Positions 55,075-63,851 of a stretch of 64,000 nt of DNA are shown here, one piece after another. Below the pieces are notes generated by a model. That model did no database searches and had not been told where the DNA came from. It saw nothing but the letters and a program-made list of their open reading frames with translations. The first letter of the stretch is position 1. Every line of letters starts with the position of its first letter. Source of the DNA: JAMXLO01 sp963850535 (lineage in GTDB: Bacteria; Pseudomonadota; Alphaproteobacteria; Acetobacterales; Acetobacteraceae); contig CAWKMC010000001.1 of the NCBI GenBank assembly GCA_963850535.1, forward strand, positions 1-64,000, read 5' to 3'. The translations under genes were made by a program, and so were the position numbers.

Positions 55075-56280
55075 ATGAAATTCGGCATCTTCTATGAATT
55101 GCAGCTTCCGCGCCCGTGGGGGCCGGACGATGAGCGTCAGCTTTATCAAAACGCACTCAATCAGGTCGAGCTCGCCGACAAACTAGGCTACGACTATGCT
55201 TGGGAGGTCGAGCACCACTTTCTGGAGGAGTATTCCCACTCCCCTGCCCCCGAGGTCTTCCTCGGTGCAGCCTCGCAGCGCACCAAGAACATCCGTCTCG
55301 GCCACGGCATCGTGCAACTCACCACCAATCCACCGCAGCGCGTCGCCGAACGCATCGCCTGCCTCGACCTGGTGTCCAATGGCCGCGTCGAAATGGGCAC
55401 CGGTAAGTCGGCTTCGGTCACCGAACTCGGCGGCTTCGGTCGTGACATGGAGACCAAGCGCGAAGTCTGGGAAGACGCGATTCGCTGCATCATTCCGATG
55501 TTCAAAGACCAGGGCGTCGAGATCGACACCAAGTGGCATAAGATGCCGATGCGCAACGTGCTGCCGAAGCCGGTGCAGAAACCGCATCCGCCGCTTTGGG
55601 TTGCCTGCTCACAGTTGGAGACGATCGAGATGGCGGGCCGCCGCGGCATGGGCGCGCTTGGCTTCCAGTTCCTCTCGGCCGATGCGGCGCATGCCTGGGT
55701 GCACGCCTATTACAACGCGTTCACCAGGCAACAGGAGAAGCTCGCCGATTATCAGACCAACCCGAACATCGCGTTGGTCAGCTACTTCATGTGCGCCGAG
55801 ACGGACGAAGAGGCACGTCGTCGTGCGGACGGGGCGACATTTTTCCAGTTCGCGCTGCGCTACTACGGTTCGAGTTCGGGGCGGAAGCGGCCGGATCCGT
55901 ATACGGTCAACATGTGGGATGAGTACAACAAGTGGAAGCGCGAGAATCCCGAGGCAGCGGCTCGTGCCATCTCGGGTGGATTGATCGGTTCGCCAGAGAC
56001 ACTCAGGCGGCGGCTGCGACGCTTCGAGACCTCGAACATCGATCAGGTCATCCTGCTCAATCAGGCTGGCAAGAACTCGCACGCGCATATCTGCGAGAGC
56101 CTGGAACTCTTCGCCAAAGAAGTGATGCCGGAATTCCACGCCAACGAACCGGCGCACCAGGCATGGAAACGCGGGGTGCTCGCGGGCGAAATCGAGCTGG
56201 ACCGGATCGACACCACGCCATACCGCGAGCGCTTCGGCCCCAACACGGTACCGATCCCAGTGCAGCCTGCGGCGGAATAG
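55075..56280 (+). CDS. LLM-class flavin-dependent oxidoreductase
   Basis: Bacterial-luciferase-like monooxygenase of 401 residues. MKFGIFYELQLPRPW, LADKLGYDYAWEVEHHFLEE, the LGHGIVQLTTNPPQRVAERI strand and the C-terminal IGSPETLRRRL element are typical. It has an AAGGGAAA site ahead of the ATG. It belongs to a different branch from the LLM gene at 15.3 kb. It likely oxygenates a hydrophobic or sulfur-containing compound using reduced flavin supplied in trans; the substrate is not evident. Confidence 0.9.
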   Translation: MKFGIFYELQLPRPWGPDDERQLYQNALNQVELADKLGYDYAWEVEHHFLEEYSHSPAPEVFLGAASQRTKNIRLGHGIVQLTTNPPQRVAERIACLDLVSNGRVEMGTGKSASVTELGGFGRDMETKREVWEDAIRCIIPMFKDQGVEIDTKWHKMPMRNVLPKPVQKPHPPLWVACSQLETIEMAGRRGMGALGFQFLSADAAHAWVHAYYNAFTRQQEKLADYQTNPNIALVSYFMCAETDEEARRRADGATFFQFALRYYGSSSGRKRPDPYTVNMWDEYNKWKRENPEAAARAISGGLIGSPETLRRRLRRFETSNIDQVILLNQAGKNSHAHICESLELFAKEVMPEFHANEPAHQAWKRGVLAGEIELDRIDTTPYRERFGPNTVPIPVQPAAE

Positions 56281-56286
56281 GCGCGG

Positions 56287-56439
56287 TTAGGCCGGCAGTC
56301 CGGTAAAGGCCAGCGCCACCAGAAGCGATACCGCGAAGAGCACAACCGCGACTGCGAACGGTGCCAGCTGAGGATGCTGATCTGCGAAGTGGTGCGACGG
56401 GACGGTGGTCAAATTCGCATCCGGATGCGTCACGCTCAT
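56287..56439 (-). CDS. Small single-pass membrane protein beside an FNR-like box
   Basis: A 50-residue product with a His-rich N-terminal half (HPDANLTT, PSHHFADQHPQ) followed by a single strong hydrophobic helix (about residues 27-48) ending at the C-terminus. An AGGA sequence lies upstream of the ATG at 56439. It reads from the - strand and converges with the LLM gene. Sixty-three bases upstream of its start is an FNR/FixK-type dyad, which suggests oxygen-responsive expression. No family is recognised. Confidence 0.55.
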   Translation of the reverse strand: MSVTHPDANLTTVPSHHFADQHPQLAPFAVAVVLFAVSLLVALAFTGLPA

Positions 56440-56501
56440 TGTTCAGGATCCTTGTTCTGCTGATGGAACCCGAACCTGCCCTGTGCGCTCCAGGCTTGGC
56501 C

Positions 56502-56515
56502 TTGATCTGGGTCAA
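56502..56515. promoter_or_regulatory. FNR/FixK-like site
   Basis: TTGATCTGGGTCAA differs from the TTGAT-N4-ATCAA consensus by one base. It lies 63 bases upstream of the small membrane protein start (- strand) and 229 bases before the DUF3576 gene, within a 304-base gap that otherwise shows no supported gene. Confidence 0.55.
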
Positions 56516-56743
56516 AGGGGCAGTGTTGTTGGCCTGTGGCCAGACAGCGCGATACGCGGAACGGGAGCGCCCCGGCGTCGCGCCCGAGTGTCCCTTCCGC
56601 CGGGCGCCTGCGTTGGTCAAGCTGCGCTCCCTATGGGGTTCACCTTGCCACAACCTTTTCTTTGGCCTGCGAATCGGAGGGATGCTTGGCGCAGAAACCC
56701 CAAGGCGCTAATGGAACGACCCCTCTGGCGTGAGTTTTCCAGA

Positions 56744-57301
56744 ATGGCTACCAGACTTCGACCCCTTACCGCATTCGCCTTTGCCGCAGCCCTCCTTGCC
56801 GCCTGCGGCAACACCAAGCCCAACCCAGCCGATCCGGCCTATATCGGCCAGGAAGGTCCTTCCAGCAGCGGCTCGATGCCCGGCGGCAGCGTGCTCGGTG
56901 ACAGCAGCCTGATCTTCGGCACTGCAAAGGACCGACCTGGCGGTCCAAAGGCTGGCACCGATGCCGGCGGCGGCGCGCTGGGGGTGAACGCCTATCTCTG
57001 GCGCGGCGCGCTCGACACGCTCAGCTTCATGCCGCTTTCATCGGCCGATCCGTTCGGCGGCGTGATCATCACCGATTGGTACACCCCGGCCGCCGCAAAT
57101 GGCGAACGCTTCAAGGCAACCGCCTATATCCTCGGTCGCGAGCTCCGGAGCGACGGTGTTCGGGTCAGCATCTTTCGCCAGGTGCTGGAGAATGGCCAAT
57201 GGGTCGACGCGCCTGTCAGCCCGGTCACGGTCGGGGACATCGAGAACAAGGTCCTGTCACGCGCGCGAGAACTGCGCGAACAGTCGCAAGCCAGCAGCTG
57301 A
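56744..57301 (+). CDS. DUF3576 domain lipoprotein
   Basis: An alphaproteobacterial protein of unknown function. The N-terminus is a lipoprotein signal (ALLAACG lipobox, Cys near residue 21), then a Gly/Ser-rich linker and the DUF3576 domain. Conserved strings there are ALGVNAYLWRGALDTLSFMP and ADPFGGVIITDWYTP. The ATG at 56744 gives 185 residues; ATG 56711 would add 11 residues before the signal. Predicted to be anchored at a membrane on the periplasmic side. It does not clearly share an operon with its neighbours. Confidence 0.88.
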   Translation: MATRLRPLTAFAFAAALLAACGNTKPNPADPAYIGQEGPSSSGSMPGGSVLGDSSLIFGTAKDRPGGPKAGTDAGGGALGVNAYLWRGALDTLSFMPLSSADPFGGVIITDWYTPAAANGERFKATAYILGRELRSDGVRVSIFRQVLENGQWVDAPVSPVTVGDIENKVLSRARELREQSQASS

Positions 57302-57444
57302 GCGCTCGGCCCATGGCCAGGGCGGGGTCATTGGCCGGAAACCTACGTAGTCGCCTGAAGGCTCCGCGCACGACGAACTGCGACCTGATCGGCGGCGCCG
57401 TCGTATGCTTGTTGGTCAGTTGCAGTCAGCCAGATGACGCGAGA

Positions 57445-58179
57445 TCAACGCTGACGGAGCGCCATCATCAGCAGGAACGCAGGACGCTCTCGCTCAATTG
57501 CCAGCTCAGGCCGTACCGCTATCTGCTCGTCGGTCGGCCCCCACTCCTCGACATGGTGCACAGCGAACCCAGCAGCTGTCAGCAGCCGCAGATAGGTCGC
57601 CAGGGTACGATGTTGCTTGATCACGCCCTTGGTCAGCCAGTCTGTGCTGCGCGGCCCTTCGACAAGGTATGCGTCTATTGGCCAAGTGCTGCCGCCCTTG
57701 TCGTCCGTGACCCAGCCGGGCTGCCTTGGCGCCGTATAAATCGGATGCTCGACCGAGAATACGAACCTGCCGCCGGGAACCAGCGTGCCATGCACGACCG
57801 TCAGCAACCGGTCGAGCCGGTCGACATAGTGCAGCGCCAGCGAGCTGTAGGCGAGATCGAACGACCCTGCCGGCAGTTCGAGCGTTTCCATGTCCGCCTG
57901 CTGGTAGGTGATCTCCCGATCGTCGGTCTCGGCGCGTGCGCGCGCCAACATCTTTTCTGACACATCGAGCCCCAGCACCTGGGCCGCACCCTGATCGCGC
58001 GACCATCGGCAGAACCAACCAAAACCACAGCCGAGATCAACAACCCGCAATCCGTGCATGTCGGGCAGAAGGGCGCGCAACGCGGGCCATTCAGCGGCAC
58101 CCTCCAGACCCTGGACCGATCGACCAAGTCTGCTGTAGCCCTCGAAAAATTCGGGGTTGTCGTAGATATTCTGCGTCAT
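57445..58179 (-). CDS. Class I SAM-dependent methyltransferase
   Basis: A 244-residue Rossmann-fold methyltransferase. The SAM motif is VVDLGCGFGWFCRW, followed by the acidic residue in VLGLDVSEKML, and LAYSSLALHYVD and PGGRFVFSVEHP are motifs shared with methyltransferase-11/UbiE-like proteins. It begins MTQNIYDNPEFFEGYSRLGR. The substrate is unknown. It is divergent from pdxH, 32 bases apart, so the two share a short promoter region. There is a 143-base empty gap on its 3' side. Confidence 0.9.
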   Translation of the reverse strand: MTQNIYDNPEFFEGYSRLGRSVQGLEGAAEWPALRALLPDMHGLRVVDLGCGFGWFCRWSRDQGAAQVLGLDVSEKMLARARAETDDREITYQQADMETLELPAGSFDLAYSSLALHYVDRLDRLLTVVHGTLVPGGRFVFSVEHPIYTAPRQPGWVTDDKGGSTWPIDAYLVEGPRSTDWLTKGVIKQHRTLATYLRLLTAAGFAVHHVEEWGPTDEQIAVRPELAIERERPAFLLMMALRQR

Positions 58180-58211
58180 CGCGCCTGCTTACCCGCAAGG
58201 ATACGTCATCG

Positions 58212-58811
58212 ATGCCTGATTCCAGCCCTGTCGTCACCGACCCGTTTGTCAAATTCCAGGACTGGATGAAGGAGGCCTGGGTGCACGAGCCGGAAGATGC
58301 CAATGCGATGACGCTCGCCACCGCGACGCCTGACGGCATACCGTCGGCGCGAATCGTGCTGTTGAAGGGCGCCGATGCAGCAGGTTTCGTGTTCTACACC
58401 AACACGCAGAGCCGCAAGGGCGACGAGATTGCGGCCAATGCGCGGGCGGCGCTGCTGTTCCATTGGAAGCAGCTGGGGCGCCAGATACGTATCGAGGGTC
58501 ACGTCGAACGCGTGACCGACGCCGAGGCCGATGCGTATTTCTCGACCCGTCCCCGCATCTCGCGGCTGGGTGCCTGGGCGTCGGATCAGTCCCGCGACCT
58601 GCCGGAGCGCACTGAGCTGGAACGGCGCCTCGCCAACTATGATACGACATATCCGGGCGACGACATTCCACGCCCGCCCCACTGGTCCGGTTTTCGCATC
58701 GTCCCTGACAGGTTCGAGTTCTGGCAGAACATGCCGTTCCGCCTGCACGACCGCACCGTATACACAAAGTCACCAGGAAACGGCTGGACGGTCAGCAAGC
58801 TGTATCCCTGA
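58212..58811 (+). CDS. pdxH: Pyridoxamine 5'-phosphate oxidase PdxH
   Basis: FMN enzyme that oxidises pyridoxine/pyridoxamine phosphate to PLP. Start at 58212 gives 199 residues; the open frame further upstream lies over the divergent gene and is discarded. Family landmarks are SARIVLLKG, FYTNTQSRKGDEI, FHWKQLGRQIRIEG, RLGAWASDQSR and the C-terminal RLHDRTVYTK with a final WTVSKLYP. The next gene starts two bases after the stop. Confidence 0.95.
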   Translation: MPDSSPVVTDPFVKFQDWMKEAWVHEPEDANAMTLATATPDGIPSARIVLLKGADAAGFVFYTNTQSRKGDEIAANARAALLFHWKQLGRQIRIEGHVERVTDAEADAYFSTRPRISRLGAWASDQSRDLPERTELERRLANYDTTYPGDDIPRPPHWSGFRIVPDRFEFWQNMPFRLHDRTVYTKSPGNGWTVSKLYP

Positions 58812-58812
58812 C

Positions 58813-60308
58813 ATGGCTGCTCCGCCCGAGCAGGCAGAGGTGACCGCGTTCCTGCGCGACCTCGCAGGCTCGGATCCGTTGGAGACCCACATTTCGCTCG
58901 TCTTCGTCGGCACAGACAGCGTGTGGAAGCTCAAGAAGGCGGTACGGCTCGCGTTCCTCGACTTCACGTCTCTCGACTCTCGAAGGCGATTCACGTTGCG
59001 CGAACTGGAGCTGAACCAGGTGGCGGCTCCCGGGCTCTATCGGGATGCCGTGCCGGTGGTGCGGCGACCAGATGGAGCACTGGCTTTCGGCGAGACAGAA
59101 GACGACGCAGCCATCGACTGGGTGTTGCGGATGGCCCGAGTGCCATCGCGCGACTTCCTCGACAAAATCGCGTCTGCCGGGCGATTGACCCCGCCATTGC
59201 TGGATGCACTCGGCGATACTGTGGCGACTTTCCATTCCAACCTTTCCCCGGTACGAGGCATCGATCCCCCCGCAGCAATGCGCAGTGTGGCGCTCGGCAA
59301 CGCGCAGTCGGCACTCGATGCAGGTTTGCCGGATAGCGATGTGCGCGAGTGGCGAAAGGAGATCAGGGATGCGCTCGATGGCATTGCACCCTGGCTGATG
59401 CAGCGTGGCAGCGACGGCTTCGTCCGCCGCGCCCATGGCGACCTGCACCTTGGCAACCTGTGCCTATGGAATGGCAAGCCGGTGCCGTTCGATGCGCTGG
59501 AATTCGACGAGGCGATGGCGACGATCGATCTGGGTTACGACCTGGCTTTCCTGCTGATGGACCTCGACCAACGTGTTTCACGCGCGGCGGCCAATCGGGT
59601 GCTGAGCCGCTACGTCGCTCGAACCGGCGACGCTGCACTGACGCGAGGCCTGCAGAGCTTCCTGTCACTGCGCGCAATGATCCGCGCGCATGTCGAGGCC
59701 AAGCGCGGCAACCCCGACGTCGCGGCGCCATACTTGGCGGCTACATTGGACTATCTCCGACCGGAACGGCCGATCGTAGTGGCGATCGGCGGCCTGCCCG
59801 GCACCGGCAAAACGACATTGGCACGCGCTCTGGCGCCAGAGTTGGGACGCGCACCCGGGGCCTTGGTGTTGCGCAGCGACGAGATCCGCAAGCGACAGCA
59901 CAGGCGCTGCCTGAACAGCGCCTGCCACAGTCCGCCTACAGTGAGGCAGCAAACGAAGCCGTGCTTAGCGAACTCACCACCCTGGTCGCCGAGACAGCAA
60001 AGGGCGGTCACGCAGTGATCGCCGATGCGACATTCATCGACCAACGGCACAGGTCCATGTTGGCGGCCGCTGCGCACGCGGCCGGCGTCCCATTCATCGG
60101 TCTATGGCTGCATGCTCCGCTTGCTTTACTCGAAGGGCGCATCGCCGAGCGTCACCACGATGCATCCGATGCGACCGTTGCGGTCCTGCACGCCGCCAGC
60201 GGAGGCAACCCCGGTCCCGGCGACTGGATTGCGATCGAGGCTGCCGAAACAGCCGAGACCGAGGCGCGGGCCCGGATCGCTATCCGATCCGCCCGATCAA
60301 ACTGTTGA
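58813..60308 (+). CDS. Aminoglycoside phosphotransferase-like/AAA ATPase fusion (single-base frameshift)
   Basis: A two-domain protein. The N-terminal half resembles APH-type kinases (RRAHGDLHLGNLC as the catalytic loop, DALEFDEAMA as the metal loop); the C-terminal half is a zeta-toxin/AAA_33-like P-loop kinase (GGLPGTGKTTLA, then IADATFIDQRHR in the shifted frame). The break is near 59890: restoring one G (AAGCGACA to AAGGCGACA) joins DEIRK to ATAQALPEQRLP and gives 498 residues. Such fusions are common in alphaproteobacteria and lack defined substrates. It starts two bases after pdxH. Confidence 0.85.
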
Positions 60309-60529
60309 GCAGGTCGACTGCTGACCAGCCCATACGCACGCCAAGTGTTCGGGATGGTGCTGTGAGTCGCGGCACGCAGCAGATCTGCGGCATCACTGTG
60401 TCGGAGGCGACCCGCTTAAGGCATCGACGACAAGCAGCGCCGCCATAATCGCCGCGAGCTGTGAACCGCTTCAGAGCGGCATCAGGCAGCACCATGCCAC
60501 TTTCCCCGACAAGTTCGGAGGAGGCAGCG

Positions 60530-60667
60530 ATGCTGTTGACATTTCTCATAGCCATGCTCGCCCTCATCATCGCTGTGCTGGTCGGCGCCGCGGTGAACCC
60601 AGATTATCATGGGAATGAAACCGGCCACGAGGGATCGGGAGCGCCCGACTGGGAGGGCAGCATCTGA
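60530..60667 (+). CDS. Small membrane protein upstream of the universal stress gene
   Basis: A 45-residue product: MLLTFLIAMLALIIAVLVGA forms one hydrophobic helix, followed by a short acidic, Gly-rich tail (HEGSGAPDWEGSI). GGAGG lies before the ATG at good spacing, so the shorter start is preferred over 60461. It precedes a hairpin and the universal stress gene by 62 bases. The preceding 221 bases (60309-60529) hold no supported gene. Family not recognised. Confidence 0.5.
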   Translation: MLLTFLIAMLALIIAVLVGAAVNPDYHGNETGHEGSGAPDWEGSI

Positions 60668-60669
60668 TG

Positions 60670-60717
60670 CGCTTGCAGGAAAAGCTGTGCTAGAAGCGCA
60701 GCTCTGACCTGCAAGCG
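60670..60717. promoter_or_regulatory. Two-tiered hairpin just upstream of the universal stress gene
   Basis: CGCTTGCAGG (60670-60679) pairs perfectly with CCTGCAAGCG (60708-60717). Nested inside, AGCTGTGC pairs with GCGCAGCT through one G-U wobble around a five-base loop. The outer stem ends at the GAGGAG ribosome site of the usp gene, so it could control translation or separate it from the small gene upstream. Confidence 0.5.
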
Positions 60718-60729
60718 AGGAGCCCCGGC

Positions 60730-61596
60730 ATGGCCATCCGCAAGCTGCTGCTGCCGCTGACCGGCACCGCTGCCGGTGAAGCGGCCCTCTCGACCTGCCT
60801 GATGATCGCGCGGCTTTGGAATGCTCACGTGACCGCGCTGCACGTGCGTGTCGACAGTCGCGATGTCGCGCCACTCGCCGGCGAAGGCCTGTCTGGCGCG
60901 ATGATCGAAGAGATGATGTCGGCGACCGAAAAGGAGAGCAACGAGCGCGCGCATGCCGTCCGTGCGATGTTCGACCGCTTCGTTATCCAGCATGACGTCA
61001 TCCTGTCGGAGGCGCGTCCGGGGGCCGACTGCGCCACCGCCAGCTTCGCCTCGGTCACCGGCCGTGAGGAGGACCTGGTCGCACAACAGGCCCGCTTGGC
61101 CGACCTGACAGTTGTGCCGCATCCCGATGCGGGCGAGGACGTGTCGTCCTCCGATGCCTTGCACGCAGTGCTCTTCAATTCCGGGCGTCCGGCGCTGATC
61201 TCGCCGCAGTCCCCCTCGACTACGATCGGGACCCGCGTGTGCCTGGGATGGAACGGCACCGCGGAGTTCGCCTCCGCTGTGTATGCTGCGCTGCCATGGC
61301 TGCAGCGCGCTGATGCGGTACGCATCCTGTCGGCCGAGGGCTACCAGCGGCGCGGACCGGCAGCGCCCGACCTCGCGGCCTACCTGGCACTGCATGGTGT
61401 GCACGCCGATATCGTGATGTTCCACACGGTGGGCAACTCCGTCGGCGCCGGCCTGCTCGCGGCGGCGCAAGATTTTGGCTGCGACCTACTGGCCATGGGC
61501 GCCTATTCGCACTCGCGGCTGCGCCAGCTCATTCTGGGCGGCGTGACGCGACACGTGCTGGAGCGTGCCAATCTGCCGGTGATGATGAACCGCTGA
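60730..61596 (+). CDS. Universal stress protein (two UspA-like halves)
   Basis: A 288-residue protein with two UspA-type alpha/beta folds. The N-terminal half opens MAIRKLLLPLTGTAAGEAAL and the C-terminal half carries VCLGWNGTAEFASAV and LLAMGAYSHSRLRQLILGG, then a typical LERANLPVMM ending. The last motif resembles the nucleotide-binding G-x2-G-x9-G segment only loosely. Cytosolic stress-related function is inferred from family. It is preceded by a two-tiered hairpin abutting the ribosome site. Confidence 0.9.
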   Translation: MAIRKLLLPLTGTAAGEAALSTCLMIARLWNAHVTALHVRVDSRDVAPLAGEGLSGAMIEEMMSATEKESNERAHAVRAMFDRFVIQHDVILSEARPGADCATASFASVTGREEDLVAQQARLADLTVVPHPDAGEDVSSSDALHAVLFNSGRPALISPQSPSTTIGTRVCLGWNGTAEFASAVYAALPWLQRADAVRILSAEGYQRRGPAAPDLAAYLALHGVHADIVMFHTVGNSVGAGLLAAAQDFGCDLLAMGAYSHSRLRQLILGGVTRHVLERANLPVMMNR

Positions 61597-61712
61597 CGCG
61601 GCGCTGCGCCGAGCCCCACTCCTCCGGCGATAGCGGGTGCGTGATGGTTGCGCTGGCAGCCTGACCGACGCCCGCAGTATCGTGGTCGTATCATTTGGAG
61701 GAGGGTCGGTCG

Positions 61713-63219
61713 TTGCGCCTCTGTCGCGTTGTCGCGTTGTCCGTCCTGCTTCTGGGCCCCTCGGCCGCCATCGCCGATGAAGTCGGCCCCGCGCAAGCGG
61801 AAGCCTTGCAGCAGCAACTGCAGGATTGGCTGGCGGGCCTGTTGGGTCCATCGGTGAAACTGCCGAAGATGCCTTGGCAGGTAAGCGCCGACCATGATCA
61901 CTACGTCATCACCTGGCCAATCCCCGGCCTGACCACGCCCTTAAGCGAGCCCGCCGTCGCGGCGAACCTGCGGGCACTGGATGGCAACCGCTGGTCTATC
62001 GACTCGATCACGGTCCCCAGCTCCGGGAGCTTCAGCGTGACGTTGCCGCAAGCCGAGGCGCCGGTCCGCACCCAGTTCGACATCCGCCATCAGGACACCC
62101 ACGGCGTGGTCGACCCGACATTCAACAGTCAATCGCAGCTGCATAGCGAGTTTTCGGACGTATCGCTGAAGAGCGAAGGCGCAAAGCAGTTGCAGGAGCA
62201 GCGGTTCGACCGCCATCGGACGGACGCCAGCCTGACGCCGACCCAAGGCAGTCGAGTTCGACCTGCTGGTGGATGGGACGACGGAGGGCTGGAACTCCGC
62301 ATCGCAAAGTAAAGGCAGTAGCCCCATCGCTATCGGTATCCAGAAACTGCACGCTGTTGCACAGGTGAACGGGATCAATCGCGACCGCTTTGCCTCGCTG
62401 TTGACCGCGACTGGTGGGGTTATCGGCGCCTGGCCGCCCGACCTAGGGAACCAGGGCGAAAAACCTGATCTGCCGCCAGCGTTGCGGAAGCAGATGCGGC
62501 TCATGGTCGAGTCATTGCAGGACATGCTGACCAGCGTCACGCTTCAGGAAACGCTGGACGGCGTGCAAGTGGAGATGGCCGGCGTCGGCGGCATATCAAT
62601 CAAGCGCTTGCTGCTGGGGATGGGGGGCGAGGCACTTGATGGCCGGCTAAACGCCTGGATTGACCTGGCACTCGATGAGTTGGCGAGTCCGAGCCTGCCG
62701 CCGAAGATCGCGGCCTATCTGCCGCGTCACATGGAGATCAAGCCGAGCCTCACAGGCGTGCTCATGGCTGATCTGAACAAGATCGCGCTGGATGCGACTG
62801 AAGATGACATGGGGGATCACCGCTTCGCCCCCGACGTCGACGCAATCTTTGCGCATGGAGGATTCCGGCTCGGACTGGAGACGCTGTCATTCGACCTGGG
62901 AGCGGCGAAGATAGATGGCACCGGCGAGGTCACGGTGGTGTCGCCTGATACATGGCATGGTGTGGCGCATCTTGCCGCGACGGGCTTCGATGACCTGGCC
63001 GCACAGGCGCGCAGCAGCCCCGAGCTGCAGTCGGCTCTGCCTGCGTTGATCATGCTGCGTGGCCTCGCGAAGCAGGATGGCGAGCGGCTCGTGTGGGACA
63101 TCGTCAGCGACGGTCCGAAGACAACAGTGAACGGACTGGATCTGTCGCAACTGACCGGCGACAAAGCGAAACCGAAGTCGCCAACAGCGCAGAAACCGGG
63201 TCAGAAGCCGAGCCGGTAG
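61713..63219 (+). CDS. DUF2125 family protein (single-base frameshift)
   Basis: An alphaproteobacterial exported protein of unknown function. A signal peptide (LRLCRVVALSVLLLGPSAA, cleavage before DEVGP) follows a TTG start at 61713, which has GGAGGAGGG at correct spacing. The body contains repeated beta-rich segments, and the C-terminus is Lys/Pro/Gln-rich. The frame breaks near 62250: one extra base separates TPTQG from VEFDLLVDGTTEGW. Corrected length is 501 residues. The last 19 bases overlap the convergent methyltransferase gene tail-to-tail. Confidence 0.82.
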
Positions 63220-63851
63220 AGAGTGACGATCCGCTCGCTGCGATCCTCCAGTTCGAGCGTCGTCGGTACACGATAGCTGGCGAGAGCGCTGAGACCTTCC
63301 AGCGGCAGATAGGCGCGACCCGGGTCGGCAATCCACACCACAGCCTTGCGCGCCATACGGCGCAGCCACGGCAGGATGTGCGCGGTCATGGGTGCCTCGT
63401 AGCAGACGTCGCCGCACATGATCACGTCCCAGCGGCACTCCACCCCGACGATATCGCCGGTCGGCAGCGCTACAGATGCCCCATTTGCGACTGCGTTCGA
63501 GGCGATAGCCGCACGCGCCAACGGATCGATCTCAGCAGCTTCGATCGAGTGCGCACCAGCCATAGCGCAGGCTATGGCGGCAATACCGCAGCCAGCTGCG
63601 AAGTCGAGCACACGACAGCCGGCAACGCTCTCAGGATTGTCCAACACGTATCGCGCCAGCGCCTGGCCGCCCGGCCAAGCAAACGCCCAGAATGGTGGAT
63701 CCATGTTGCGTTCGGAGAGCCAGGCTTCGGTCGCCTGCCATATCGGCGTGATGGCGCTGGCGAGATGCAGCGCGATCTCGGGCACGAACGACGTGCGATC
63801 AAGCGTGGTCTGGGTTTGCACGAAGGCGGCATCGTCACGAGCAGGCATCAT
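63201..63851 (-). CDS. Class I SAM methyltransferase (ETFB-lysine/PrmA-like)
   Basis: A 216-residue methyltransferase. WAFAWPGGQALARY begins the core, VLDFAAGCGIAAIACAMAG is the SAM-binding motif, AEIDPLARAAIASN and MCGDVCYEAPM follow. This pattern is that of ETF-beta lysine or nicotinamide N-methyltransferase-like proteins. The ATG at 63851 shares one base with the upstream ubiA stop (TGATG), supporting this start and translational coupling. It may methylate a lysine in a flavoprotein; that is inference. It is convergent with the DUF2125 gene. Confidence 0.88.
   Translation of the reverse strand: MMPARDDAAFVQTQTTLDRTSFVPEIALHLASAITPIWQATEAWLSERNMDPPFWAFAWPGGQALARYVLDNPESVAGCRVLDFAAGCGIAAIACAMAGAHSIEAAEIDPLARAAIASNAVANGASVALPTGDIVGVECRWDVIMCGDVCYEAPMTAHILPWLRRMARKAVVWIADPGRAYLPLEGLSALASYRVPTTLELEDRSERIVTLYRLGF

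Noticed and set aside
60280..60570. 96-codon - strand frame between the APH-ATPase and the small membrane protein
   Set aside because: No ribosome site or recognised sequence, and it overlaps the preferred + strand small gene.
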